Assembly: GCA_030445275.1 (NCBI GenBank)
Contig: JAUCSE010000003.1
Coordinates: forward strand, 1-40,197
From: Mucilaginibacter sp.
GTDB taxonomy: Bacteria; Bacteroidota; Bacteroidia; Sphingobacteriales; Sphingobacteriaceae
Direction: 5' to 3'
DNA: 40,197 nt
The first letter of the stretch is position 1. Each line of letters begins with the position of its first letter. Below, in pieces: positions 7,782-16,871 of the stretch. The notes under the pieces were generated by a model. The model saw nothing but the letters and a program-made list of their open reading frames with translations, searched no databases and was not told the DNA's origin. The position numbers were made by a program, and so were the translations under genes.

Positions 7782-9773
7782 TTAAAACAAACTAACCTGA
7801 TCGATTCCCGATCCTTGTAATTCCTGCTGATAGGTGCGGATTAAACCGATCAGTTCCTGCCCGTATTGCGTTGCTTTATGCGCACCGATCCCTTTAATTG
7901 CGCCCAGCGCTTTAAGCGTATCCGGTAGTTTTTCTGCTATGGCAGCTGTGGTTTTCTCAGAAAGTACCATATTGGGCATGATGTTTTCTTTAACTGCCGT
8001 TTTTTCTCGCCACCCCAGTATTTGTTCGTACAATTTTTCATTGGGCAGGGCGTTCAGCACCTTCAGATAGGAGTGGGCATTTGTTTTAATTTTGTTTTTG
8101 GTCAGTTCCAGATAGGAGGCTGTCGTAAAAGGAGCCTGCGCAAAATATTCCATCAGCCGGATACGGTTCATCAACCAAATGATAAGTTGGTCAGCTTTTT
8201 TAGCTAATTCTTTCGATTGTCCGATCAGGCCTGGTAATTGTTGATGCAGGCTTTCGGTAGCGATTATTAGTTTTTCGAGAAAATAGGTGGCGGCCTGTTG
8301 ACTCCGTTCGGCTTTGAGTTGTTTAGTGAATTTGCCGGCAATGCTGATAATGTCTTTTTCCAAGTCAGGGAGCAGCATTTGGAAACCTTTGAGCCTGGTT
8401 TTTAACGCGCCGAAGTTAAATAGTTCACCGAGCAAATATTTTTCATATAGCAGTTGGTCGCGTTGAAGTGTGTGTGCATCAGGTGTGATCAATGTGGCTT
8501 GCTCGTTAAAACGAATGACCGCCGGATCGCCAATAATATTATGGGTGCTGATTGGATTGCGTAACACCATACCTGATAAAGTACGACAACGGCTCAGTGC
8601 AACATAGGCTTGCCCAGAGGCAAAGGCTTCGCTGACATCAATAATGGCTTTGTCAAAGGTTAACCCCTGACTTTTATGGATAGTAATCGCCCAGGCCAGT
8701 TTTAAGGGGATCTGCGCAAAACTGCCGGCATTGCTTTCATTGATAGCCTCACCGTCCAGTTGGTACTTAACATTCGTCCATTCTGCGGTTTCTACTTCAA
8801 TCTCTTTATCCCCCTGGCCGCATTGAACAAACACGGTATTGCCCACGGTGCGGCTAACCGTACCGATCTTTCCATTATAATATAACTTTTCCGCTGAAGC
8901 ATCATTCTTTACAAACATAACCTGCGCGCCGATCTTGAGTTTGAGCTTGGTTTCGGTAGGGTAGGCATCTTTAGGAAAATCACCACGTATGGTAGCTGTA
9001 AATTCAAATTCCTGTCCATGCAAAGCTTCCAGGAATTCCGTATTCACCTGTTGTGCAATACTGTTGTGCGTGGTCAGCGTAATGTAGGGATCATCGGCGG
9101 TAGGCTTAAAGTCTGGTATATACCGTGCATTCAATAACGTTAAACTTTCCGCGCGGATCTGCTGGTTTCGCACTTCATTCAGGATATCAACAAAGGCCTG
9201 TTCCTTTTGACGGTAGATGTGGTTCAGTTCGATCCGGACATAAGATGTCTTTTGCATCGCCAGTGCGCTGAAAAAATAGGGCGTTGCATAATAACGGCTT
9301 AATAATGTCCATTCTTCATCCCTGATGATCGGGCTCAATTGCGAAAGATCACCGATCAATAATAGCTGTACACCACCGAAAGGATGGGGAGATTCTTTAA
9401 TATTTCGCAGAATCAGGTCGATTTGATCCAGTACATCAGGACGTACCATACTGATTTCGTCAATAATCAGCAGCTCCAAATTACCAAGTAATTCCTTCTT
9501 TTCCTGGCTATAATGGATATCGGGCCGCTCATTTCCGCCGGGTAAAAGAGGGCCGAATGGCAATTGGAATAATGAATGAATGGTCATCCCACCTGCATTG
9601 ATTGCCGCTACACCAGTAGGTGCCGCCACAGCCAGTTTCTTTTTTGAGGTGTGCTTTAAGTTTTGCAGAAAAGTGGTTTTACCGGTACCCGCCTTACCTG
9701 TAAGGAAAATAACCGTATTGGTCGATTCCAGGTAATCGGCGGCCAGTTGCATCGCGGGGTTAAGTTCACTCAT
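7782..9773 (-). CDS. PIF1/RecD-like helicase with HRDC domain
   Basis: A 663-residue superfamily 1 DNA helicase. Walker A is GKAGTGKT (26-33), Walker B is IIDEIS (103-108), followed by GDLSQLSPI (from 141) and a C-terminal UvrD-like lobe with WAITIHKSQGLTFDKAIID and YVALSRCRTLSGMVL. After a helical linker, residues about 595-655 form an HRDC domain (GWREKT... LGAIKGIGAHKATQYG), the nucleic-acid-binding module of RecQ helicases. This arrangement is widespread in Bacteroidota and is linked to DNA repair or replication restart, though the exact role is not established. Its ATG overlaps the stop of a possible 37-codon upstream frame (ATGA). Confidence 0.9.
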   Translation of the reverse strand: MSELNPAMQLAADYLESTNTVIFLTGKAGTGKTTFLQNLKHTSKKKLAVAAPTGVAAINAGGMTIHSLFQLPFGPLLPGGNERPDIHYSQEKKELLGNLELLIIDEISMVRPDVLDQIDLILRNIKESPHPFGGVQLLLIGDLSQLSPIIRDEEWTLLSRYYATPYFFSALAMQKTSYVRIELNHIYRQKEQAFVDILNEVRNQQIRAESLTLLNARYIPDFKPTADDPYITLTTHNSIAQQVNTEFLEALHGQEFEFTATIRGDFPKDAYPTETKLKLKIGAQVMFVKNDASAEKLYYNGKIGTVSRTVGNTVFVQCGQGDKEIEVETAEWTNVKYQLDGEAINESNAGSFAQIPLKLAWAITIHKSQGLTFDKAIIDVSEAFASGQAYVALSRCRTLSGMVLRNPISTHNIIGDPAVIRFNEQATLITPDAHTLQRDQLLYEKYLLGELFNFGALKTRLKGFQMLLPDLEKDIISIAGKFTKQLKAERSQQAATYFLEKLIIATESLHQQLPGLIGQSKELAKKADQLIIWLMNRIRLMEYFAQAPFTTASYLELTKNKIKTNAHSYLKVLNALPNEKLYEQILGWREKTAVKENIMPNMVLSEKTTAAIAEKLPDTLKALGAIKGIGAHKATQYGQELIGLIRTYQQELQGSGIDQVSLF

Positions 9774-9883
9774 TCGTTTACAATAATAGCATTATCAATA
9801 GAATTTGTCCTATATGAAAAGCGCCTTCCGTGATAAAGGCTTTTGCGTAAAGGGCTAATGATGTCTGCTTTGGTTTCTGGCAT
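9770..9883 (-). CDS. Possible 37-residue peptide upstream of the helicase
   Basis: A short frame starting at ATG (9883) reads MPETKADIISPLRKSLYHGR and continues to INAI-like text ending VNE. Its TGA overlaps the helicase ATG as ATGA, the arrangement typical of translational coupling. It is basic, with no recognisable family. It could be a real small protein, a leader peptide, or chance. The overlap is the only positive evidence. Confidence 0.35.
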   Translation of the reverse strand: MPETKADIISPLRKSLYHGRRFSYRTNSIDNAIIVNE

Positions 9884-9907
9884 AATTAAATAATGGATCG
9901 TAAAGTT

Positions 9908-9928
9908 AATACTAAAAATGTTAGTATT
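9908..9928. promoter_or_regulatory. Perfect inverted repeat, operator-like
   Basis: AATACTAA (9908-9915) and TTAGTATT (9921-9928) are perfect 8-bp arms around a 5-base spacer. The repeat sits just upstream of the -7 box at 9934-9941, in the -33 region, where a bound repressor would block transcription. Confidence 0.5.
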
Positions 9929-9933
9929 TTATT

Positions 9934-9941
9934 TATCTTTG
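9934..9941 (+). promoter_or_regulatory. -7 promoter box for the 90-aa protein/HHH operon
   Basis: TATCTTTG is an exact TAnnTTTG match. Transcription would begin near 9948, giving a leader of about 16 bases before the ATG at 9964. Confidence 0.55.
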
Positions 9942-9963
9942 AAAAAAGTTATAATCATTAAAA

Positions 9964-10236
9964 ATGACCACTCATAGCTATCTGACCAGAGAGGCTAAAG
10001 CTTTTGTAAAGCGTATAAATGGCCCCGATGAAATCGTACGGGTGGTGCCTAGCCATCCACCTGGCAAAGCAGCCCAATGTTATCAGCTGTATACCGCTTT
10101 TGAAGAAAGGCCTGATGACCTCGGCTGTATTTTATTTGATGAGCAGGGATATTGGATTTATGACGGTGACCTGTTATCTGTAGGAGAACAGGAACAGCTT
10201 GCAGATTTTATCATCAATTATATAGAAAGGGTATGA
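9964..10236 (+). CDS. Unknown 90-residue protein
   Basis: I do not recognise this family. The protein is soluble and acidic toward the C-terminus, with no signal peptide or membrane segment. It contains AFVKRINGPDEIVRVVPSHPPG and GCILFDEQGYWIYDGDLLS, which read like a compact alpha/beta domain. Its stop overlaps the start of the next gene (ATGA at 10233-10236), so the two are translationally coupled. It has its own -7 box and an operator-like repeat, so it is very likely a real gene. Confidence 0.7.
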   Translation: MTTHSYLTREAKAFVKRINGPDEIVRVVPSHPPGKAAQCYQLYTAFEERPDDLGCILFDEQGYWIYDGDLLSVGEQEQLADFIINYIERV

Positions 10237-10727
10237 GAAAAACGATTAACTATCGATTAACCTTGGCGGAAAAGGAAATACTTAAAACTAAAAAGGTAAA
10301 CCAAAAGCTATTGCAGGACTATGCGCCGGACGAGATCGCCACTCTGCTGGAGGCTTCATCCCAACGAGCGAGGGAATTGAACGCGCTCAGGGAATTTCAA
10401 AGCATACCATCACTTGGTATTAACTTTGCAGAAGAGCTCATCAATCAGGGATATTATACGCTGGAACAACTCAAAGGAAGATCTGCAGTGGAACTTTTTG
10501 ATGCTTTTGAACAGCACTGTGGTACCTGGGCCGATCCTTGTGTGGAGGACTCATATCGTCTGCTGGTACATTATATTGAAAACCGCGACGACAACAAACG
10601 CTGGTGGCATTTCACCGCTGAACGTAAGGCTTACCGGGAAAGATACGGGTTCTCCACAAACCGTCCTCAGAAGCCCTGGTATCAAAGTGAAAAGTATCCT
10701 AAAATGAATAACTATCAACGGGATTAA
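10233..10727 (+). CDS. Cdd1-like helix-hairpin-helix protein
   Basis: A 164-residue protein resembling the Cdd1 ('pathogenicity locus') family. The helix-hairpin-helix part is LREFQSIPSLGINFAEELIN, followed by GYYTLEQLKGRSAVELFDAFEQ and the family signature DPCVEDSYRLLVHYIE. A Trp/Arg-rich tail (RWWHFTAERKAYRERYGF) follows. HHH motifs usually bind DNA non-specifically. It overlaps the 90-residue gene by four bases and diverges from a helicase gene, which hints at a nucleic-acid role. The biochemical function of Cdd1 proteins is not established. Confidence 0.75.
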   Translation: MRKTINYRLTLAEKEILKTKKVNQKLLQDYAPDEIATLLEASSQRARELNALREFQSIPSLGINFAEELINQGYYTLEQLKGRSAVELFDAFEQHCGTWADPCVEDSYRLLVHYIENRDDNKRWWHFTAERKAYRERYGFSTNRPQKPWYQSEKYPKMNNYQRD

Positions 10728-10776
10728 TGATGGACACAATCGAGATTAGAATTTCTGGTATAAAGATATTATAAGG

Positions 10777-11661
10777 TTACAAAATATCGTGACTTCTTTT
10801 CCGGTAATCGGTAGGGGTTAATCCTGTTTTTTCTTTAAATATCTTAGAGAAGTAAAAGCTTGAATCAAAATTGAGGTCGATAGAGATCTCCTTAACGGGA
10901 ATATTACTATTGCTCAAAAGCTCTTTGGCCTTATCTATTTTCAGTAGCAAATAGTATTGTCCAGGCGAAAGGCCGCTATAGTTTTTAAACAGTTTACGAA
11001 ACCAGGAGTAGCCGACATTAAGTTCCTGTGCGGCTTGCTCGGGCGAATATGGGTTACTGATATTAGCGCGGAATAGTAATCTTGCTTTATTGATAAGCAC
11101 CTCTTCTTCCTTATTCTCTACAGCATTTTGCTTAACTGTTGCATGGCAGCTCCCGATCAGGTGTAGCACAGCCCCGGAGATCAATGGCTGATAGCCAGGA
11201 TTTTCAAGTTTGGTTTTCTCAATGATGCAACTAAATAGGTTGAAAACATTATCGTTAAAACCGATATAAAGACAGGGCTTTTCGGGTTTCAGGTACCCCG
11301 AACGTAATAGGTTATCGGCTATATCACCCTTTATGCCTACCCAATACTCGTCCCAACCGGTGCGGCTGTCGGGCTTGTAACGATGTCGCTCATTGGGGAA
11401 CAGGAAAATTACTGTACCGGCTTTTACCTGCGTTTGCCTAAAATTTTCCGATTCAAATATCCCCTGGCCGTTGGTAATATAAATAACCTGGTATTCCTGT
11501 AATATACGCCAACTGTTCCAGTTGAAATTATGGTGTGCAGGGTGCCCTTTTAAAGGGTATGCATGTGTGGCTTCTATATGTGTACAGCCCGCGTTTAAAA
11601 CTGTCAGTCCCCATTTCTCGTCTTCTTTACTAATAGGTAAATATTTATAAAAGTTGATCAT
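10777..11661 (-). CDS. AraC-family transcriptional regulator
   Basis: A 294-residue regulator with an N-terminal cupin-like sugar-sensing domain (about 1-150, including GQGIFESENFRQTQVKAGTVIFLFPNERHRY) and a C-terminal AraC/XylS double helix-turn-helix. That domain includes SPEQAAQELNVGYSWFRKLFKNYSGLSPGQYYLLLKIDKAKELL and the signature FDSSFYFSKIFKEKTGLTPTDYRKR. It is divergent from the GH106 rhamnosidase and isomerase-like genes and is the obvious candidate to control them, probably in response to a released sugar. The effector is unknown. Confidence 0.9.
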   Translation of the reverse strand: MINFYKYLPISKEDEKWGLTVLNAGCTHIEATHAYPLKGHPAHHNFNWNSWRILQEYQVIYITNGQGIFESENFRQTQVKAGTVIFLFPNERHRYKPDSRTGWDEYWVGIKGDIADNLLRSGYLKPEKPCLYIGFNDNVFNLFSCIIEKTKLENPGYQPLISGAVLHLIGSCHATVKQNAVENKEEEVLINKARLLFRANISNPYSPEQAAQELNVGYSWFRKLFKNYSGLSPGQYYLLLKIDKAKELLSNSNIPVKEISIDLNFDSSFYFSKIFKEKTGLTPTDYRKRSHDIL

Positions 11662-12190
11662 GCCCTACCATATAAGATAAGCAAACCGGTTATCAGGTTT
11701 TGCTAATTGGTAATTTATAAAAATTAAGGTTTACAGATAAATAGAAAACTAATTTAGTTATAAAATCGGTACCAACATTTCTGACGGTACAATTATATCA
11801 AAAAATATGACTGAAATATCAAATTATTTGTTTCCGGGCAAATGTACCTCAATTAGCCCCTACCGCCAGAATCAAAATCTGCATTTCATTTATCAAAATC
11901 TCCATTTAATTATCCCTGGCCATCAGATATCTTTGTTTCACCGATATAAATCAACGTCATTTCTTTCCAGAAGTGATGTTAAACCAAAGCTGTTAATCAG
12001 GTTGTCGACGACGCGTCTGGCGGTAATGAAGCCGTAAGTTCTGTTATAACTAATGAGTCTATTGAAATGTAGCCTTTCGCTGTTAGCCTTATCGTGCTTA
12101 ATAAATAATACAATGCAAGTAATATAAGCTAAAAAAATAGCTTTGATAAATCATTACCTTTTGTTGCTCAACCTGATAACGGTTAAAAAT
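11662..12190. other. Long divergent regulatory region
   Basis: About 530 bases between the AraC gene and GH106. A 76-codon frame at 11807-12037 has no family resemblance and low-complexity composition, so I do not call it. The only clear signal is the -7 box at 12138-12145. The length suggests a decayed gene or an extended control region. Confidence 0.5.
12138..12145 (+). promoter_or_regulatory. -7 promoter box for GH106
   Basis: TAGCTTTG fits TAnnTTTG exactly. Transcription would begin near 12151, about 40 bases before the ATG at 12191. This also argues against the TTG at 12143 as a start. Confidence 0.55.
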
Positions 12191-15172
12191 ATGTTCAAAA
12201 AAACCACAATTGCATTTGTTTGTTTTTTATGGTTGGTTACAACGGTCAATGCCCAGCTTGGCCAACTTAAAGCAAACTTTGCCCACCCGGCCGACCATTA
12301 CAAACCCGGTGTTTACTGGTATTTTATGGATGGCAATATGTCTGCCGAAACTATTACCCGCGACCTCGTTTCAATGAAGGAAGCGGGCATAGGTAACCTG
12401 ATATTTCTAGAGGTAAATGTTGGCGTTCCTCGCGGAAAGGTAGGTTTTTTAAGCGATGAATGGATGGCGCTTTTTACTCATGCCGAAAAGGAAGCAAGGC
12501 GGTTGGGGATTGAGATAACCCTGGGCATAGGCCCCGGCTGGACAGGAAGCGGCGGCCCCTGGGTTAAAGCAGAGCAATCCATGCAACACCTCGTGTCAAG
12601 CAGTATCACGGTAAATGCTGCCGATCATCAGAAAATAGTATTGCCCATTCCTCCGCCAAAGAAGCCTTTTTTCGGTGAGGGAAGCCTTACGGCAGAATTT
12701 AAGAAGGACTGGCAGGCCTATTACAAGGATGTAGCCGTGCTTGCTTTTCCCGCTGGCCTGGAAATACCCAAAATAACTGATTATGAAGAAAAAGCGCTGT
12801 ATTATCGTGCCCCATTCAGCTCGGGCATAGTGAAGCCTTATCTTCTATCACCATCGGTAAAGTCTGATCGTCAATCAGCAATTAAAAAAGATGACATATT
12901 AGATCTGACAGATAAATTGCAGCCCGATGGTACGCTTAACTGGTCGCCGCCGCAGGGTAAGTGGATAGTGATGAGGTTTGGTAGTCGTAACAATGGCGCT
13001 ATCACACGCCCCGCACCGGTTCCGGGCTTAGGTTTTGAATCAGATAAGTTTGATACCGCCGCACTAAATTATCATTTGGATCATTATGTGGGCCGGATCC
13101 TGAAAAGAATAGGAGGGGTAGACCCTCATGCGACAGGTGGGCTCAAGAGGCTTCATATGGACAGCTGGGAAATGGGCGCGCAAAACTGGACCGGCACTTT
13201 CAGAAAAGAGTTCATAAAGCGGAGGGGTTATGATCCGCTAAAATACTACCCGGTTTATGCGGGTGAGGTAGTAGGGAGTTTAGCCGAAAGCGAACGCTTT
13301 CTTTGGGATTTAAGGCAAACTTCGCAAGAACTGGTTTTGGAGAATCACGCTGAACACGTTAAGGCCTATGCAAAAAGGAATCATCTTAGCTTATCTATCG
13401 AACCTTATGATATGACCCCCTTGGCCGATCTTGAGCTGGGCAGCGTGGCAGATGTGCCTATGGCCGAGTTCTGGAGCAAAGGCTATGGTTTTAATTCAAC
13501 TTACAGTGTTATCGAAGCTACCTCTGTGGCACATGTTATGGGCCGGTCGCTTATGCCAGCCGAAGCTTTTACCGCGCAGGATAATGAAGGCTGGAAACAA
13601 CATCCGGCTTCCATGAAAAACCAGGGCGACTGGGCTTTTGCATCAGGTATTAACCGTTTTGTATACCATACATTTCAAAATCAGTTTCTGGCCGATTCAT
13701 TGAAGCCGGGCACTACAATGGGCCCCTATGGTGTACACTGGGACCGCAGTCAAACCTGGTGGCCGATGGTTAACGCTTATCACGATTATGTAACCCGGTG
13801 CCAGTATTTATTGCAACAGGGGCGTACAGTGGCTGATGTACTGTATTTAACCCCAGAAGGCTCTCCGCATGTATTTGTACCGCCATTATCAGCCATTAAA
13901 GGCGATACTATTGGCGATAGAAAAGGTTATAATTTTGACGGCTGTTCGCCGGGGCAATTAATGACAGCTACTGTACGGAATAATAAGGTCATTTTCCGGG
14001 GCGGGGCATCTTACGAAATACTGGTATTACCTGTATATGAATCCATGACACCCCAGTTGCTTCAAAAAATAAGCGAACTGATTAAGTTGGGGGCAACGGT
14101 TGTCGGCAGCCCGCCACTGAGGTCGCCAAGCCTGTCAGGTTATCCTTATTGCGACAGCAAAGTGCAAACGCTGGCTAAGTTGGTATGGGGTTCAAATACA
14201 CCACCCGACAAAGAAACATACAGGCATTACGGTAAAGGAACCATTGTATGGGGGGGAGAGGTTAATACCAATATTGATCATCTTTACCCATCGTACAAGG
14301 TTACTTCCCAGATACTGAAAGCAAAAAAGGTATTGGAGGATTTTGTTACTGACGGTGCCGTTCGTTACACTCATCGCACTGATCCAAACTGGGAGATCTA
14401 TTTTGTATCAAACACCACAGGACAGGATATCAATGTTGCGGCCGGATTCCGTACTCAAAAAGGGTCACCAGAACTATGGGATGCCATTTCAGGTAAAGTC
14501 AGTCGTATTCATCAATTTATAGCTGCCAAAGATATTACTAGCGTTCCCCTTCATTTAAGTGCATATCAAAGTTGTTTTGTTGTTTTTTCAAAGGACAATC
14601 AATGGGCATCATCCAGTGGTAGTATAGCTGCATCTAAAACGCTTATAACATTAAGTGGCCCATGGGATGTAAGCTTTAACCTAAAATGGGGCGGACCGGC
14701 ACATACGGTATTTGAGAAATTGGCCGATTGGACCCAAAGTACAGAAGAAGGGATAAAATATTATTCGGGTATTGCGGCTTATCATAAAAAGTTTGATATA
14801 ACCACCCCCTCCGAGGGCCCGGTTTATCTTGACCTGGGAAAAGTTAAGAACATAGCAAGAGTTACCCTGAATGGAAAAGATCTCGGCGTGGTTTGGACTG
14901 CGCCATGGCGCATTGACATATCACCGGCATTACAAAGCGGCAGTAATGATTTGAAGATTGAAGTGGCCAATCTGTGGCCGAACCGCCTTATTGGCGACGA
15001 AAAAAAGCCTTACGACGGCATTGTTAATGATCAATGGCCAACATGGTTGGTTAATGGGCAGCCGCGTACTAGCGGCCGATATACCTTTACCACAACACGG
15101 CAATACAATGCGAACTCGCCGTTGCTTGAATCGGGATTATTAGGCCCTGTTACTATCGTTAAAGAAGAATAA
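12191..15172 (+). CDS. Alpha-L-rhamnosidase, GH106, secreted
   Basis: A 993-residue GH106-type enzyme cleaving terminal alpha-L-rhamnose. The ATG at 12191 gives a clean signal peptide (MFKKTTIAFVCFLWLVTTVNAQ); the frame's 5' extension starts at TTG inside the -7 box. Family text includes PGVYWYFMDGNMSAETITRDL, AGIGNLIFLEV, GIGPGWTGSGGPWVKAEQSMQHLV, HMDSWEMGAQNW and PAEAFTAQ. The C-terminal region, from about 840, holds a galactose-binding-like beta-sandwich (YLDLGKVKNIARVTLNGKDLGVVWTAPW). It is followed after 21 bases by the isomerase-like gene, so the two form an operon behind the divergent AraC regulator. Confidence 0.9.
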   Translation: MFKKTTIAFVCFLWLVTTVNAQLGQLKANFAHPADHYKPGVYWYFMDGNMSAETITRDLVSMKEAGIGNLIFLEVNVGVPRGKVGFLSDEWMALFTHAEKEARRLGIEITLGIGPGWTGSGGPWVKAEQSMQHLVSSSITVNAADHQKIVLPIPPPKKPFFGEGSLTAEFKKDWQAYYKDVAVLAFPAGLEIPKITDYEEKALYYRAPFSSGIVKPYLLSPSVKSDRQSAIKKDDILDLTDKLQPDGTLNWSPPQGKWIVMRFGSRNNGAITRPAPVPGLGFESDKFDTAALNYHLDHYVGRILKRIGGVDPHATGGLKRLHMDSWEMGAQNWTGTFRKEFIKRRGYDPLKYYPVYAGEVVGSLAESERFLWDLRQTSQELVLENHAEHVKAYAKRNHLSLSIEPYDMTPLADLELGSVADVPMAEFWSKGYGFNSTYSVIEATSVAHVMGRSLMPAEAFTAQDNEGWKQHPASMKNQGDWAFASGINRFVYHTFQNQFLADSLKPGTTMGPYGVHWDRSQTWWPMVNAYHDYVTRCQYLLQQGRTVADVLYLTPEGSPHVFVPPLSAIKGDTIGDRKGYNFDGCSPGQLMTATVRNNKVIFRGGASYEILVLPVYESMTPQLLQKISELIKLGATVVGSPPLRSPSLSGYPYCDSKVQTLAKLVWGSNTPPDKETYRHYGKGTIVWGGEVNTNIDHLYPSYKVTSQILKAKKVLEDFVTDGAVRYTHRTDPNWEIYFVSNTTGQDINVAAGFRTQKGSPELWDAISGKVSRIHQFIAAKDITSVPLHLSAYQSCFVVFSKDNQWASSSGSIAASKTLITLSGPWDVSFNLKWGGPAHTVFEKLADWTQSTEEGIKYYSGIAAYHKKFDITTPSEGPVYLDLGKVKNIARVTLNGKDLGVVWTAPWRIDISPALQSGSNDLKIEVANLWPNRLIGDEKKPYDGIVNDQWPTWLVNGQPRTSGRYTFTTTRQYNANSPLLESGLLGPVTIVKEE

Positions 15173-15193
15173 AAAAGAAACACAAATAAACAG

Positions 15194-16627
15194 ATGTATA
15201 AAAAAAATAAGGTAAAAGTCGGCTTATTCGGAATAGGGTTACAGGCTTACTGGGATCAGTTTAATGGATTGAAAGAACGCCTTACCGGCTATTTGGATGT
15301 GGTGGCCCAACATATGGCTGCTTTTGATACCGAAATTGTAAATGTTGGCCTGGTAGATACGCCTCAGCTGGCTTTTGATTCAGGAGTTGTATTTAAGCGA
15401 GAGGATGTAGATATCATCTTCCTTTACGTATCAACCTATGCCCTGTCGGCCACGGTGCTGCCTGTTGTAAAAAAAGCCAATGTCCCGGTGGTAGTGCTTA
15501 ACCTGTCGCCGCTGGCAAGTATTGATTATAAAAGTTTCAATAGCCTGAACAATCGCACTGCTATGACCGGCGAATGGCTGGCCCATTGTTCGTCATGTTC
15601 GGTGCCAGAGATAGCCAACGTTTTTAACCGAAATAAAATTCCATTTTACCAGATAACCGGTATGCTTAATGATGATCCGCACGTATGGAATGAGGTACAG
15701 GAGTGGCTGGATGCTGCAAGAGTAGCGCGTACTATGTACTATAATCGATTGGGGATAATGGGTAACTACTACAGCGGCATGATGGATATTTATACCGATC
15801 TGACGCTGCAATGCTCAACATTTGGAGGGCATATTGAAGTGATAGAAGTTGACGAATTATCTGATCTCCGCACATCAGTAACCGAAAAGGAAATAGCTGA
15901 TAAACTGCTGGAAATTGAGCAGGAGTTTGATGTGCAGGACGATTGTCCGCCCGCAGAATTGCATCGCGCCGCGCAAACTGCTGTAGCCCTTGACAAACTG
16001 GTTCATAAACATCAATTGGGTTCGTTGGCTTATTACCACAAAGGAAGTGGTAATGCAGCTAATGAAAACACCGTTACATCGGTCATATTAGGCAACTCTC
16101 TATTAACAGGCAAAAACATACCTGTGGCAGGCGAGTATGAAATTAAAAATGTACAGGCCATGAAGATCATGGATAGTTTTGGTGCTGGTGGTTCATTTAC
16201 AGAATATTACGCGATGGATTATAATGACGATGTGGTGTTAATGGGGCATGATGGTCCTTGTCACCCGGGAATAGCTGAGGGGAAGATCAAGGTAAAACCT
16301 CTACAGGTGTATCATGGCAAAGTTGGAAATGGCCTATCTGTTGAGATGTCGGTAAGTCATGGGCCGGTAACACTTTTTTCGGTAGTTGAAACAGGCGATG
16401 GAACATTGAAATTTCTCGTTGCCGAAGCTGAATCAGTGTCGGGCGATATTTTAGAGATAGGGAATACCAATAGCCGTTATAAATTCCCGATAGGTGCACG
16501 CAATTTTACAGAAGCCTGGAACCAGCAAGGGCCGGCCCATCATTGCGCCATCGGTCGTGGACATATTGCCTCAAGGATTAAAAAATTAGGTGCAATACTT
16601 AACGTACTCACCATAAAGGTTTGTTAA
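15194..16627 (+). CDS. L-arabinose/L-fucose isomerase-like protein
   Basis: A 477-residue cytoplasmic protein of the arabinose/fucose isomerase superfamily, which interconverts aldoses and ketoses with a metal ion. The N-terminal region KVGLFGIGLQAYWDQFNGL and the segment DIIFLYVSTYALSATVLPVV are typical of the arabinose-isomerase-like group. Candidate metal ligands by position are E337 (GGSFTEYY), H352 (MGHDGPCH) and H449/H450 (PAHHCAIGRGH). The second glutamate of true AraA (in LEVCP) is not kept, so the substrate may differ from L-arabinose. Its place after a rhamnosidase suggests it handles a deoxy- or pentose sugar released outside the cell. Confidence 0.8.
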   Translation: MYKKNKVKVGLFGIGLQAYWDQFNGLKERLTGYLDVVAQHMAAFDTEIVNVGLVDTPQLAFDSGVVFKREDVDIIFLYVSTYALSATVLPVVKKANVPVVVLNLSPLASIDYKSFNSLNNRTAMTGEWLAHCSSCSVPEIANVFNRNKIPFYQITGMLNDDPHVWNEVQEWLDAARVARTMYYNRLGIMGNYYSGMMDIYTDLTLQCSTFGGHIEVIEVDELSDLRTSVTEKEIADKLLEIEQEFDVQDDCPPAELHRAAQTAVALDKLVHKHQLGSLAYYHKGSGNAANENTVTSVILGNSLLTGKNIPVAGEYEIKNVQAMKIMDSFGAGGSFTEYYAMDYNDDVVLMGHDGPCHPGIAEGKIKVKPLQVYHGKVGNGLSVEMSVSHGPVTLFSVVETGDGTLKFLVAEAESVSGDILEIGNTNSRYKFPIGARNFTEAWNQQGPAHHCAIGRGHIASRIKKLGAILNVLTIKVC

Positions 16628-16871
16628 AGGGATAGTTGCCCTGTTAGTATTCTGTCGGTGTTATAAAAAAATGAAATTTCAGGCCGCGGTAAAGTTCGGC
16701 GTTAAATGTTTTACTGCCATTGGCGCTTAGCGCGGAACCGCTGCCAGGATAAGGTGCAAAATCATTAAGACAAAGCTATAATATGGAAGTTCCCAGGAGG
16801 CTTGACCATGTGATTCCGCGACAATCGATTAGTTAGTGGGGTTAGAACTAGAGTCAACAGCATATACATAA
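16628..16871 (-). other. Convergent spacer with a possible coding remnant
   Basis: Between two converging genes, the minus strand reads LNDFAPYPGSGSALSANGSK and then TFNAELYRGLKFHF (about 16760 down to 16660). This stretch has protein-like composition but is bounded by stops. It may be the tail of a lost gene. I cannot name the family. Confidence 0.3.

Noticed and set aside
11807..12037. 76-codon frame in the AraC-GH106 spacer
   Set aside because: Composition is not protein-like (long Ser/His/Gln/Leu runs) and no domain is visible.
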